Assembly (NCBI GenBank): GCA_017744715.1
Contig: JAGIAT010000007.1
Coordinates: forward strand, 62,001-126,000
Reading direction: 5' to 3'
DNA: 64,000 nt
From: Niabella sp.
GTDB taxonomy: Bacteria > Bacteroidota > Bacteroidia > Chitinophagales > Chitinophagaceae
Positions 1 to 8,956 of this stretch are shown piece after piece; the stretch's first letter is position 1; every line of letters starts with the position of its first letter. The translations under genes were made by a program, and so were the position numbers. A model generated the notes under the pieces. That model did not search any database. It had not been told where the DNA came from and saw only the letters and a list, made by a program, of their open reading frames with translations.

Positions 1-1757
1 TAAGTACCATCGGTATTTACCCGTACCGAAGCGATTACGTGGCCACTGGGGTCGGTTAAATTAGCCCATAAGCCATTGTTGATACCGGCTTCGCCACCAT
101 CTGTTACTGCATTACCATTCGCATCGTTCCAGATGGTACCGGGTATGGTAACTTTGGCGCCGCAGTCCTCAACAACAAATACCTTTACAATAGTGACAGA
201 GCCACAGGACCCCGCGCTTACGGTATAGTTTACTCTTAAAGTTCCTGCAGTGGTAAAGGTAAGCGTAGTGCCGGACAGGGTAGCCGTAGCCGTGCTGCCT
301 GCCACATCGATCGCATAAGTGCCGCCCGATGGGTTACCTATCAACTGTACATTATTACCAATACAATAAGGACCGTTATACGAAGCGTCGAGCGTTGCGT
401 TTACAGTTTGGCTACCGCAAACCTGCACGGCATTGGTGTTAAAGTGGTATACGGGATCATATGTTGAGACAGTCGAATTATCACCCATACTGCCATCTAT
501 TCTATGTCCTACGTACCCAAAAGTGCTGGTGCACTCCCGTAGGATCATAGTGGTATGACCACCGCTTTCGACAGAGATGACATTTGTGTTAGAATAACCG
601 GTCTGGAAATTGCTGGGCTGGCCCGGATTCACGGCACTGGGAGAGGAGTTATTGGAGCCACGACCTAGCATATTGCCGCTTTCACAACCCCAGGTGTAGA
701 CTACTTTGTTATTTGTTAGCACATTAATGGCGGCATAGCCGCGGTCATGCTCGTTAGGTGATATCCATTTAATATCGTTCATAGGTGTTCCGCCTGATGA
801 ATAGGTAGGTTGCACCCAGGTATTGGAATTGCTGGTATTCCAAATGCCCAGTTGGGCGTAGTTATTATTACCCAGTGAATATAGGGACCCATTTTGATAT
901 AAAACATAGTAGGTAGGAAGAAAATTATAAGCTGAGTAAGAGGCCCCGATCATTTTGATAGGCCCAGCACCGGGGGGCGGTGTTAAAATGGTTGCCCTGT
1001 TGCGACTGGCAGCTGCACTTATGCCGTCCCAGCTATTTCCCCATGTCCAAAGAATTCCCGCTCCATCCAGCGCAATAACGCTGCCGGAGCATCCCCTGGC
1101 GGCTACTATTCCTGTCAGAAAAGTTCCGTCTGTTTTTTGTACATGTGACCAGGTGGTAGCAGTTCCAGCACCACCACGCATGTCAGCGTCAGCGGCCAAT
1201 ACATATACGTTACCATCGCAGGTGGTTAATATAACTGCTTCATGCGTACCAAACATCATCTTTACATTGCTGGAAGTTACACCGGTGGGTAGCCCTATAC
1301 TTAATTGCTTGAAAGCGGGGGTTGAAGCTAGCGTAGTACTTACTAAGAAGCCCGGCGCTCCCCAAACCCAAAGCTTATCGTCGCTGGTAAGAAGTAAAAA
1401 TTGAACCTGATCTTGACCGAAACTGCCAATAGCTACTTTCAGCGGTGTGCCGGTCAATCCAGGATAATTACCCGCATTAATAGTGGTTGGCACCAGCCAG
1501 CTGCTAACACCATCAGCCTTGGTCTTTTCTCCCCATATTTTTAAAGAACCGTCCAGGTCTCTTACCACTGTAGAGTGAAAACCGGATACATAGTTGTCAT
1601 ACTCCAGGGTAGCGGCTGTGCTGGAATTATAACCAAAGTTGGCGAAATCCTGGCAGCCGCCTGCGCCGTAGCAGGTCTGCCCGTATGAGTAAGTGATCGT
1701 CCAAAGACTGACAACCAAGGTCAATACAAGAACTTTAACGGTACGCATTTTTGTCAT
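1..1757 (-). CDS. RCC1-repeat surface/secreted protein with SdrD B-like domain (3' end outside window)
   Basis: The frame is open from an ATG at 1755-1757 (MTKMRTVKVLVLTL, a signal peptide; a second ATG lies three codons on) to the window edge, 585 codons. The first 400 or so residues carry repeated LWxWG / LYSLGNN / VYTWGCESG motifs, as in RCC1 beta-propeller repeats. An Ig-like stretch follows, then GTIWNDANGNAVTDGGEAGI, the start of an SdrD B-like (Cna-B type) domain. Such proteins in Bacteroidota are exported and often carry a C-terminal type IX secretion signal; that end is not visible here. The function is probably surface display or adhesion (inferred). The fold assignment is fairly sure, the role is not. 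Confidence 0.8.
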   Translation of the reverse strand, partial: MTKMRTVKVLVLTLVVSLWTITYSYGQTCYGAGGCQDFANFGYNSSTAATLEYDNYVSGFHSTVVRDLDGSLKIWGEKTKADGVSSWLVPTTINAGNYPGLTGTPLKVAIGSFGQDQVQFLLLTSDDKLWVWGAPGFLVSTTLASTPAFKQLSIGLPTGVTSSNVKMMFGTHEAVILTTCDGNVYVLAADADMRGGAGTATTWSHVQKTDGTFLTGIVAARGCSGSVIALDGAGILWTWGNSWDGISAAASRNRATILTPPPGAGPIKMIGASYSAYNFLPTYYVLYQNGSLYSLGNNNYAQLGIWNTSNSNTWVQPTYSSGGTPMNDIKWISPNEHDRGYAAINVLTNNKVVYTWGCESGNMLGRGSNNSSPSAVNPGQPSNFQTGYSNTNVISVESGGHTTMILRECTSTFGYVGHRIDGSMGDNSTVSTYDPVYHFNTNAVQVCGSQTVNATLDASYNGPYCIGNNVQLIGNPSGGTYAIDVAGSTATATLSGTTLTFTTAGTLRVNYTVSAGSCGSVTIVKVFVVEDCGAKVTIPGTIWNDANGNAVTDGGEAGINNGLWANLTDPSGHVIASVRVNTDGT

Positions 1758-1894
1758 TGTTGTTTAAGTTTAAATGTTAGGTGATGGATAATAGTTAATG
1801 GAATGGTTTTATAGATATTATTTCGAATTTTCAAAGGCAGGTAGCACCACACAAAACTCAGCAGCCTATTTTTATTTACACCAGTGGATAACCA

Positions 1895-1932
1895 CAAAAA
1901 AGAGTGCGCCCTTTTGAGTCACCCTCTTTTTT
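1895..1932 (-). terminator. Terminator-like inverted repeat
   Basis: AAAAAAGAGTG and CCCTCTTTTTT form an inverted repeat with one mismatch, A-rich on one side and T-rich on the other. On the minus strand it would end a transcript coming from the decayed region, upstream of the RCC1 gene. Confidence 0.4.
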
Positions 1933-2523
1933 GATCAATTCTTAAAACAACAGGCAGCTAATCGCCTGCGAAGTACAGAAGACGTTTTATCCGGCCTGAG
2001 TCGCACTCCTGATCTTTTAAAACGGTGTGGCCCGCTGGTCCAAAAGGAGACCGCACCGTTAGAAGATCACTCTGCAACAAGGCTCTTGGTTACCATTTTT
2101 TTAACTTTTAGTGCTTCCAGCTGCTGCACTAATACCGCAGGCTGCTTTTTGAAATGCGGCCGTTTAACATTACCACGCTGTCACTGATATCGCCAGTTCG
2201 CTGACCACCTATTCTATGCCGTCTACCCCCCGGAGCTACGGCTTCTGCAGCTGACGCCATTGCGGGCTCCTTAACCCATCCGGAAGCCCAGACATTCCTT
2301 CATGAGCCGTAACTGTTATATGAAATGTTTACTACTACAATTTATAGTTAGCAAAAAAAGCAGCAAAAAATAGCCGTATAACCTGAATATATGTTAAGGG
2401 AAAATACGATAGTATGTCCCCACACAAAATCAAAAAAGGAGTTCCTCTAAAGTTATTCTTCGTTACAATGTAGATAAAGAGGGAAGCAAAAGGCATTCAT
2501 TACAACCAACACTGAGAAGATGG

Positions 2524-2700
2524 CGGACCGCGAAGTGGACAGTTTTAAACGACCCAAAGTGATCCAAAAACGTGCAAATGACACCAAATCTGGTCAGATT
2601 GATTTAATAGCAATCGACTGTTAATCATTCGATTAAGTGAATACATGTCCACCTTAAAGTGGACACTGCCAATGGACCACGAATTGGACAGGTTTACCTT
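2524..2700. repeat. Cluster of GTGGAC/ATGGAC motifs, possible insertion-sequence end
   Basis: The hexamers GTGGAC, TTGGAC and ATGGAC recur several times, and TGTCCAC-CTTAAA-GTGGACA forms a perfect 7-bp inverted repeat at 2646-2665. Repeated short motifs of this kind occur at the ends of IS21-family elements. No istA or istB gene is present, so this would be a leftover end only. Low certainty. Confidence 0.25.
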
Positions 2701-2737
2701 GTATTTCTTTGCATTATTTTGACATGGGAAAAAACAA

Positions 2738-2771
2738 AAATGCCCATAAAACGTACATTTTATGGGCATTT
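2738..2771 (-). terminator. Rho-independent terminator of tRNA-Pro
   Basis: A perfect 14-bp inverted repeat (AAATGCCCATAAAA / TTTTATGGGCATTT, loop of 6) lies 24 bp past the 3' end of tRNA-Pro. On the minus strand it runs into TTTGTTTTTT. Confidence 0.75.
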
Positions 2772-2795
2772 GCTGTACAGTAAACTGCTTAAAAG

Positions 2796-2869
2796 TCGGG
2801 ATGACTGGATTCGAACCAGCGGCCTCTTCGTCCCGAACGAAGCGCGCTACCGGGCTGCGCTACATCCCG
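2796..2869 (-). tRNA. tRNA-Pro (anticodon CGG)
   Basis: On the minus strand a 74-nt cloverleaf can be folded. The acceptor stem is CGGGATG/CATCCCG with discriminator A. The anticodon stem CTTCG/CGAAG closes the loop TTCGGGA, giving anticodon CGG, which reads the proline codon CCG. The T arm has GGTTCGAATCC. CCA is not encoded. Confidence 0.95.
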
Positions 2870-2973
2870 AAAGGGGGCGCAATATAAAATAAGTTTCTAA
2901 ATTATGAACCGATCTGCTGAATTATTTCCGAATAATTACAGGAGGCCGGTTACACGACGCTTTTTAAAAACTT

Positions 2974-4524
2974 TTACGGCTGGTCGAGCAGCAGCTGTAC
3001 CACAGAAAGCCTGGGAAGCGTTACCTTAAGCGCCTGTCCGGTTAACTGCGCACCTGTAAAGGGCGCCGGGGTCACCTTTTTTTTGTTTTCAAACGTATTG
3101 ACATCTGTAAAAGCCGTACTGGTGAGGATGCTTCCGCTTACTTTTTTGTACCTCGATCCGGGTAAGGGGGCCTGGATGGTACGGTCGTTTGCCGGATCGA
3201 TATTCACCAATGTAATACAAAGCTGTCCTTTTGCATTGATCGAGGCCGACGCATTTACAGCAGGAAGCTGCTGCCCGTCCCTGGTATAATCCGGTGTTTC
3301 GATGGTAAGCGGCACCCGTTTGGCATCCATATGCGGCTGATACAGGTCAAACACATAATAGGTGGGTGTTAACAACATATCCGGCCCCTTCGTAAGAATT
3401 AATGATTGAAGCACATTAACTGTTTGCGCCAGGTTGGCCATCCGTACACGGTCGGCATGATTGTTAAAAATATTCAGAGTGGTTGCCGCTATCAGCGCAT
3501 CCCGTAAACTGTTCTGCTGGTACAGGAATCCGGGGTTGGTGCCGGGTTCCACATCCGTCCATATGCCCCATTCATCTACCACCAGTGCCACGCGCTTTTC
3601 AGGATCGTATTTATCCATGATGGCCGCATGCCGGGTTACCAGCTCGTCCATAAAAAGACAGTTTTTCATGGTATTGAAATATTCCTTTTCGTCAAAACTG
3701 GTGGCAGATCCCTTATGATCCCATTTCCCGGTGGGGATAGTGTAATGATGAAGACTGAGCCCCCACATCATATGCCGGGGAATATTTTTCATCACAACGT
3801 CTGTCCAGTTGTAGTCTGAAGAATTGGCTCCTGCCGCTACTTTTTTCAACGGGGCATCAGGGTAGTTGCGGGCAAAGGTGGCATAGCGGCGGTACTCGTT
3901 GGCGTAATACTCCGGTGTCATATTGCCGCCGCAGCCCCAGCTTTCATTGCCCACCCCCCAGAAGGTTACCTTCCAGGGCCGGTCTCTTCCGTTTTCTTTC
4001 CGCAACCGGGTCATGGGTGTTTCCCCGGAAGCATTCAGGTATTCTATCCATTTCGACATTTCTTCCACGGTTCCGCTGCCTACATTTCCTGCAATATATG
4101 GCTCGGTGCCCAGGAGGCTGCAAAGCTCCAGGAATTCATGGGTGCCAAAACTGTTGTCTTCGGTTACGCCTCCCCAATGCGTATTGATCATCTTGGGCCG
4201 GTTATTTCTCAACCCAATGCCATCCCTCCAATGGTATTCATCGGCGAAACAGCCCCCCGGCCAGCGCAGGTTGGGGATCCGTATCTTCTTCAGCGCCTCC
4301 ACAACATCCAGGCGGATCCGGTCTTTCTTAGGCACATTCATACCCGGATCTACCCAAAAACCGTCGTAAATACAGCGTCCGAGGTGTTCCGAAAAATGGC
4401 CGTAAATATGACGGCTGATAGTGGTTCCGGTATCAGTTACTGCAAGAGTAAGGGTGCCTTGTTTCTGGGCATTTGAACAAATCGCTGCATACAGCATCAA
4501 TACAGCAAGCAAGCTACGTTTCAT
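2974..4524 (-). CDS. Exported alpha-L-arabinofuranosidase, GH51
   Basis: 516 residues with a signal peptide (MKRSLLAVLMLYAAICSNAQ). It hydrolyses terminal alpha-L-arabinofuranosyl groups from arabinan or arabinoxylan, here in the periplasm or outside (location inferred from the signal). GH51 landmarks are visible: RWPGGCFAD near residue 87, the acid/base Glu194 in WGVGNESWG, and the nucleophile Glu318 in VVDEWGIW. A C-terminal beta-domain follows. Length fits the family. It stands alone next to tRNA-Pro; another arabinan-type enzyme (GH43) is encoded 48 kb away. The family is certain, the natural substrate is inferred. Confidence 0.93.
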   Translation of the reverse strand: MKRSLLAVLMLYAAICSNAQKQGTLTLAVTDTGTTISRHIYGHFSEHLGRCIYDGFWVDPGMNVPKKDRIRLDVVEALKKIRIPNLRWPGGCFADEYHWRDGIGLRNNRPKMINTHWGGVTEDNSFGTHEFLELCSLLGTEPYIAGNVGSGTVEEMSKWIEYLNASGETPMTRLRKENGRDRPWKVTFWGVGNESWGCGGNMTPEYYANEYRRYATFARNYPDAPLKKVAAGANSSDYNWTDVVMKNIPRHMMWGLSLHHYTIPTGKWDHKGSATSFDEKEYFNTMKNCLFMDELVTRHAAIMDKYDPEKRVALVVDEWGIWTDVEPGTNPGFLYQQNSLRDALIAATTLNIFNNHADRVRMANLAQTVNVLQSLILTKGPDMLLTPTYYVFDLYQPHMDAKRVPLTIETPDYTRDGQQLPAVNASASINAKGQLCITLVNIDPANDRTIQAPLPGSRYKKVSGSILTSTAFTDVNTFENKKKVTPAPFTGAQLTGQALKVTLPRLSVVQLLLDQP

Positions 4525-4621
4525 ATCGTTGTTTTTATTTTAAGCGTACGTTGATCACCTTCCTTCAATTGGCAATATGGACGGTTTTATTTAATTGTCA
4601 TAATTACAATTAAGCGTCTGT

Positions 4622-4654
4622 CAAATATAAACCATTCATGCCATTGCGCCCAAA
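4622..4654 (-). promoter_or_regulatory. Promoter of the GH51 gene
   Basis: On the minus strand TTTG, 21 nt, then TATATTTG matches the Bacteroidota consensus (TTTG-N19-21-TAnnTTTG). The start codon is about 95 nt downstream. Confidence 0.6.
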
Positions 4655-4854
4655 TATTTTGCCTGCCGGTTCTTTTGGGCCGGTGGAGATGGAACACAAA
4701 GGGCTGGCATACCTGTTTTTTCGGCGTTGCTGTCCTTGTGGCTCATACTGATAAACACCCTCTTTAACAACCGGAAGATACCTAACGGAGATTTTGTTAC
4801 AGATTTCCGCTATTGGGATACAGCCGGCTGGATATTCATGCTGAACTTTGCCGT

Positions 4855-5298
4855 ATGAAAAATAAAAGCCGGCGCATTTTTAAAATTTCGATAACAGCGT
4901 TTTTAATCTTTATGTGCATTCGTACTGCTGCACAAGCAACCGATGCCGATAAACTTACCGGTACTTTTATCACCGAGGGAGGCAAGGGAAAAGTAACCAT
5001 CAGCAGGATCAATAATAAATATGTTGGTACGCTGATCTGGACGAATGTACCCGGAGCAACGGATCGCAATAATCCCGATAAGCGGAAACGCGATCATAAA
5101 ATAGCCGGTATGGTGATCCTGAAAGACTTTGTTTATACCGGAGATGAGACCTGGGAAAACGGTACGGTTTATGACCCTGAAAGTGGTAACACCTATCGTG
5201 GAAAGATCTCCCTGAAGAAGGATGGCCGTCTCCATCTGCGTGGCTTTGTAGGAATTGCTGCATTTGGAAAAACCACGGTTTGGGAGCGGGTAAAATAA
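4855..5298 (+). CDS. DUF2147 family exported protein
   Basis: 147 residues from the ATG at 4855. An upstream in-frame ATG at 4813 would put a hydrophilic stretch before the signal peptide, so the later start is chosen (MKNKSRRIFKISITAFLIFMC). The body, from KLTGTFITEGGKGKVTI to GKTTVWERVK, has the layout of DUF2147 (a small beta-barrel protein of about 120 residues): an N-terminal G-x-W/F-x-T/S segment, a central AGMVILKDF and the closing W-x-R. Function is unknown; it is probably periplasmic. A 41-nt gap separates it from the next gene on the same strand. Confidence 0.8.
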   Translation: MKNKSRRIFKISITAFLIFMCIRTAAQATDADKLTGTFITEGGKGKVTISRINNKYVGTLIWTNVPGATDRNNPDKRKRDHKIAGMVILKDFVYTGDETWENGTVYDPESGNTYRGKISLKKDGRLHLRGFVGIAAFGKTTVWERVK

Positions 5299-5339
5299 CC
5301 GGCAACGAAGTTTTAATCGTAATAAAAAACAGCATCGCT

Positions 5340-6278
5340 ATGCAAACAATACTGGGCGCCAACGGGCAAATTGGCGAAGAACTGGCAAGGGAACTCAAAA
5401 GAAATTTTACTTCCGATATCCGGATCGTGAGCCGGAATGCAAAGAAGGTAAACGATTCCGATGTTGTGTTTGCTGCTGATTTGGCCAACCGGGCAAAGGC
5501 AATAGAAGCGGTAAAGGGCAGTGAAATCGCTTACTTCACCCTGGGCCTTCCCATTGACGCTGGTTTATGGGAAGCGCAATTCCCGTTGATTACAAAAAAT
5601 GTCATCGATGCCTGTAAAATCAACGGAACAAAGCTGGTGTTCTTTGACAATACGTACATGTATCCGCAGGATGGCCGCGTGCTTACCGAAGACACGCCTT
5701 TTGCGCCGGTTGGCAGAAAGGGAAGGGTAAGAAAACAAATGGCGGAGCTGGTGTTACAGGAAATGCAGGCCGGCGGGCTGCAGGCTATCATTTGCCGTGC
5801 TCCTGAATTTTATGGCCCGGGCAAAACACAAAGTATCACCAATACGTTGGTATTCGACAATATCCGGGATGGGAAGAAATTAAAAGTGCCTATAAGCGCC
5901 GAGAAAAAAAGAAGCCTGATCTGGACGCCGGATGCAAGCCGTGCAACCGCGTTAATCGGTAACACACCGGATGCATTTGGTCAAACCTGGCATTTGCCGG
6001 TTGATGAAACCCATCCCACCTATCAGGAATTTATTGCATTGGCCGCTGGTATTTATGGCAGGCCGCTAAAATATGCCGTTGTTCCAAAATTTGCTTTTAA
6101 GATGGGCGCCCTTTTTAGTAAACGGATCAGGGAATTACAGGAATTACTTCCCAGATACGCATATGATAACCTCTTTGATGATTCCAAATTCAGGGATCGT
6201 TTTCCCGGGTTTCAGGTAACGGGTTACGGGGAGGGGATTGCACAAATCAGGCAGGACCAGGCCCGCGGAAGGGAATAA
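5340..6278 (+). CDS. NAD(P)-dependent epimerase/dehydratase-like SDR protein
   Basis: 312 residues starting MQTILGANGQIG. The GANGQIG motif at residues 6-12 is an extended-SDR nucleotide-binding loop, followed by a Rossmann pattern (IRIVSRN, FAADLANR). FFDNTYMYPQ contains a candidate catalytic Tyr, though the usual YxxxK is not clear, so it may be an atypical or redox-only member. C-terminal features (LPVDETHPTYQEFIALAAGIYG) resemble NAD-dependent epimerases of unknown substrate. It lies just upstream of an AraC regulator and a DJ-1/PfpI gene, suggesting a stress or small-molecule detoxification role (inferred). Confidence 0.8.
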   Translation: MQTILGANGQIGEELARELKRNFTSDIRIVSRNAKKVNDSDVVFAADLANRAKAIEAVKGSEIAYFTLGLPIDAGLWEAQFPLITKNVIDACKINGTKLVFFDNTYMYPQDGRVLTEDTPFAPVGRKGRVRKQMAELVLQEMQAGGLQAIICRAPEFYGPGKTQSITNTLVFDNIRDGKKLKVPISAEKKRSLIWTPDASRATALIGNTPDAFGQTWHLPVDETHPTYQEFIALAAGIYGRPLKYAVVPKFAFKMGALFSKRIRELQELLPRYAYDNLFDDSKFRDRFPGFQVTGYGEGIAQIRQDQARGRE

Positions 6279-6317
6279 AGTTGTAGCTTAGTGATACATA
6301 AATCTGAAATCTTAAAT

Positions 6318-7229
6318 ATGAAGGCTCCGGTGAACGTTCCATCTATAAATGCGCTGCACCAGTTTCTGGGACTGCAGAAGCCTTCAAATCCGCTGATCAG
6401 CGTGTTTGATTTTGATGCGGTAAAACTGGAACCGGAAACGATCCTGAGTGCCGCTACCACCGATTTTTATGTAGTGGCCTTAAAGAAAGATTGTGCAGGA
6501 GGTAAATGTAAATACGGTCAGCAATACTATGATTTTGATGAAGGCATTATGTACTTTATGGCCCCCCGCCAGGTATTGCAGTTTGAAGACGTACTGCTGA
6601 ACGGGGTCAGGGGGTTTGTATTGGTCGTGCATCCCGACTTTCTGCTGGGTTCCCCGCTGGCATCCAGGATCAGCAGCTATGGATATTTCTCCTATGCGAG
6701 TAACGAAGCCCTGTTCCTTTCGGAAAAAGAGGAGCACGCCATTCTGGATATTATACAAAACATCAAAAGAGAAATTGATGCCAATATGGATGCCTTTACA
6801 CAGGATTTACTGGTGTCAAATATTGATCTTTTGCTGAAATACTGCGACCGCTTTTATCATCGTCAGTTTATGACCCGGAAGAAGGTCAACAGCGATTTGC
6901 TGACCCGGCTGGAATCCCTGCTGGACGATTATTTTAAGCAGGAGCAATTAGTGGTGAAGGGCATTCCAACGGTTCAGTTTGTGGCCCAGGCACTGCATTT
7001 AAGCCCCAATTATCTGAGCGACATGCTGCGGGTGCAAACCGGCCAAACCACGCAGCAGCATATTCAGAACCGGGTGATCGAAAAGGCAAAGGAATTACTA
7101 TCAACCACCGCATTATCGATATCGGAGATCGCCTACCAGTTAGGGTTCGAACACCCGCAATCCTTTCATCGGTTGTTCAAAAACCGCACGGCTGTTTCGC
7201 CGGCGGCCTTCCGGACTTCGTTTAACTGA
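6318..7229 (+). CDS. AraC family transcriptional regulator
   Basis: 303 residues from the ATG at 6318; a GTG at 6291 is possible but less likely. The N-terminal 180 or so residues form a cupin-like sensing region (GIMYFMAPRQVLQFED). The C-terminal 100 residues carry the two helix-turn-helix motifs: VQFVAQALHLSPNYLSDMLR, then ISEIAYQLGFEHPQSFHRLF with the typical FKNRTAVSPAAFR end. It lies 39 nt after the SDR gene and 106 nt before the DJ-1/PfpI gene, all on one strand, so it probably controls them. A pair of direct repeats at 8052-8084 is a possible second target. Confidence 0.88.
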   Translation: MKAPVNVPSINALHQFLGLQKPSNPLISVFDFDAVKLEPETILSAATTDFYVVALKKDCAGGKCKYGQQYYDFDEGIMYFMAPRQVLQFEDVLLNGVRGFVLVVHPDFLLGSPLASRISSYGYFSYASNEALFLSEKEEHAILDIIQNIKREIDANMDAFTQDLLVSNIDLLLKYCDRFYHRQFMTRKKVNSDLLTRLESLLDDYFKQEQLVVKGIPTVQFVAQALHLSPNYLSDMLRVQTGQTTQQHIQNRVIEKAKELLSTTALSISEIAYQLGFEHPQSFHRLFKNRTAVSPAAFRTSFN

Positions 7230-7335
7230 CCGGTATCCGGTTGCTTACCGGAGATCGGGTTACAAACTTCGTGGATCCGGTTACCGGATTGCGGTATGTT
7301 GATCCGAATTTTGACAGGTATCAATACGGATTTAT

Positions 7336-8034
7336 ATGAAGCAAAAACTTTTATTAATCGTAACCAATACAGACCGGTATGCCAGCGGGCGGTTAAAAAC
7401 GGGCCTGTGGCTCAGCGAGCTGACCCATATATATCATAGTGCAAAGGAAAAAGGATGGGATGTGACCATCGCAAGCCCTAAAGGCGGACCGGTGCCCATC
7501 GACCCGGAGAGCCTGAAGCCGTTGGTACTGGACAAGATCTCAAAGAACTACTATGAGGATGCGGCTTTTATGGATGAACTTAATAGCTCCCAAAGCCTGG
7601 AAGCGGTAAAAGGTGAAGCGTTCGATTGCGTGTATTTGGCCGGTGGGCATGCAACTATGTATGATTTCCCGGATAATGCACATTTGCAATCAATCATCAG
7701 TGAGCAGTATGGCCGGGGAAAAATGGTAGCTGCTATTTGTCATGGTGTTGGGGGATTACTGAATGTGAAAGACGCTGATGGTGCATATTTGATCAAGGGG
7801 AAAAGGATGACCGGTTTCGACTGGTTTGAAGAAACGCTGGCAAGGCGGAAACGGGAAGTGCCTTTCAACCTGGAAGCCGCCATAAAAGAAAGAGGTGCGG
7901 ACCTGAAAAAGGCCTGTATTCCCATGACATCAAATGTTGTGGTAGATGGGCACCTGGTTACCGGTCAAAATCCGTTCAGCTCCAAAGAAATGGCAAAAGT
8001 GGTGGTGCGCGAACTCGAAAAGCAAATAATCTAA
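7336..8034 (+). CDS. DJ-1/PfpI family protein (Hsp31-like)
   Basis: 232 residues of the type 1 glutamine amidotransferase-like fold. The nucleophile elbow VAAICHGVGGLL places Cys135 beside His136. TGLWLSEL (Glu28), TIASPKGGPVPIDP and LAGGHATMYDFPD are as in the Hsp31/YajL-like branch, which acts as glyoxalase III, deglycase or holdase chaperone in studied members. No signal peptide, so cytoplasmic. Following an AraC regulator and an SDR, it fits a carbonyl or electrophile stress unit (inferred). The exact activity cannot be told from sequence. Confidence 0.88.
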   Translation: MKQKLLLIVTNTDRYASGRLKTGLWLSELTHIYHSAKEKGWDVTIASPKGGPVPIDPESLKPLVLDKISKNYYEDAAFMDELNSSQSLEAVKGEAFDCVYLAGGHATMYDFPDNAHLQSIISEQYGRGKMVAAICHGVGGLLNVKDADGAYLIKGKRMTGFDWFEETLARRKREVPFNLEAAIKERGADLKKACIPMTSNVVVDGHLVTGQNPFSSKEMAKVVVRELEKQII

Positions 8035-8051
8035 AGCGCCAGGCCGTTACC

Positions 8052-8114
8052 AACTGGACTATTGATTATATCAAAACTGGACTACATCTATCACTGCATT
8101 ACACAATAGCTTTG
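8052..8114 (+). promoter_or_regulatory. Direct repeats upstream of a -7 element, possible AraC site
   Basis: AACTGGACTA occurs exactly at 8052-8061 and again at 8075-8084, 23 bp apart (about two helical turns, same face). A Bacteroidota -7 element TAGCTTTG follows at 8107-8114. The downstream repeat covers the -33 position. Spaced direct repeats are the usual form of AraC-family sites. The start codon of the AAA ATPase is 120 nt on. Confidence 0.4.
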
Positions 8115-8233
8115 TTATCTATCGGTGACGCCTTCGAATCACCGGGCAACCGGAGCTTACGGTTCCGGAAGACCGGGCCGGATGCTTTCCGTTGTGGATT
8201 TATGGAGCGCCGCCGCAGCAGTAATTACCAGTT

Positions 8234-8956
8234 ATGAATGTACCGGATCTTATTATAAATGACAGCGAGCAGGTTTCTTTAGATGATATCTTCCTTGAAG
8301 CGGCCAGCAGGGCGCAGCTTGTTCAGCTTATTAAAGAACACCGCTTTGTTGAGGAATTAACCCATTATGGCCTGCCTGTTAACAATAAGGTACTGTTTTA
8401 CGGAAGCTCGGGTTGTGGTAAAACAATAACCGCTAAAGCGCTTGCAAGGGCGTTAGGAAAAAAGCTCCACATACTCCATCTGAGTAATGTGGTCTGTGCA
8501 AGAATTGGCGAAACCGCTCAGCATATGAAAGCGGTATTTGAAAAAGCGGGTCGCGGGAAAGCTGTTTTATTTTTAGACGAATTTGATCATATTGGTACGG
8601 CGCGGGACGCAGCGGATAAGGATGTGGGCGAAATGCGAAGATTGGTAAATACATTGATTCAGCTGATTGATTATTATCCGGGAAATGCGCTGCTGTTGTG
8701 CGCTACGAATCACGCCTCAATGCTCGATACCGCGCTGTTGCGGCGGTTTCAGCTGCGGATACATTTTGAAATGCCAACGCCCGCAATGTTGAATACGTAT
8801 TATGATACACTGTTATCCCGCTTTCCGGTTACATTACAACATATTGAACGTATTTATGAGATCTCCTATGCAGAAGCCAGAGACCATGCATTTACCACCG
8901 TTAAAGCTGCAGTGATCCGGGAGCTGGAGGGTGCACAAAAAACAATACTGGCATGA
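8234..8956 (+). CDS. Small AAA+ ATPase
   Basis: 240 residues, essentially a single AAA+ module. Walker A is GSSGCGKT, Walker B is AVLFLDEFD, sensor 1 is LLCATNH and the arginine finger region is LDTALLRRF. The segment after Walker B (GTARDAADKDVGEMRRLVNT) resembles the pore-proximal part of classical AAA ATPases. The N-terminal 45 residues lack a recognisable adaptor domain. Its ATGA overlap with the next gene (a YggS-like protein) implies translational coupling, so it may remodel or activate that protein (inferred). Substrate unknown. Confidence 0.85.
   Translation: MNVPDLIINDSEQVSLDDIFLEAASRAQLVQLIKEHRFVEELTHYGLPVNNKVLFYGSSGCGKTITAKALARALGKKLHILHLSNVVCARIGETAQHMKAVFEKAGRGKAVLFLDEFDHIGTARDAADKDVGEMRRLVNTLIQLIDYYPGNALLLCATNHASMLDTALLRRFQLRIHFEMPTPAMLNTYYDTLLSRFPVTLQHIERIYEISYAEARDHAFTTVKAAVIRELEGAQKTILA

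Larger units (their letters stand above)
1758..2795. other. Gene-poor 1 kb stretch, probably decayed sequence
   Basis: No convincing gene is present. On the minus strand about 2150-2310 stays open for some 50 codons, then is cut by stops and continues in another frame for about 20 codons (2085-2145), as a decayed gene would; I cannot name it. A hairpin (arms 2021-2030 and 2051-2060) and a terminator-like repeat (1895-1932) lie in it, with repeated GTGGAC motifs further on (2524-2700). Confidence 0.5.
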
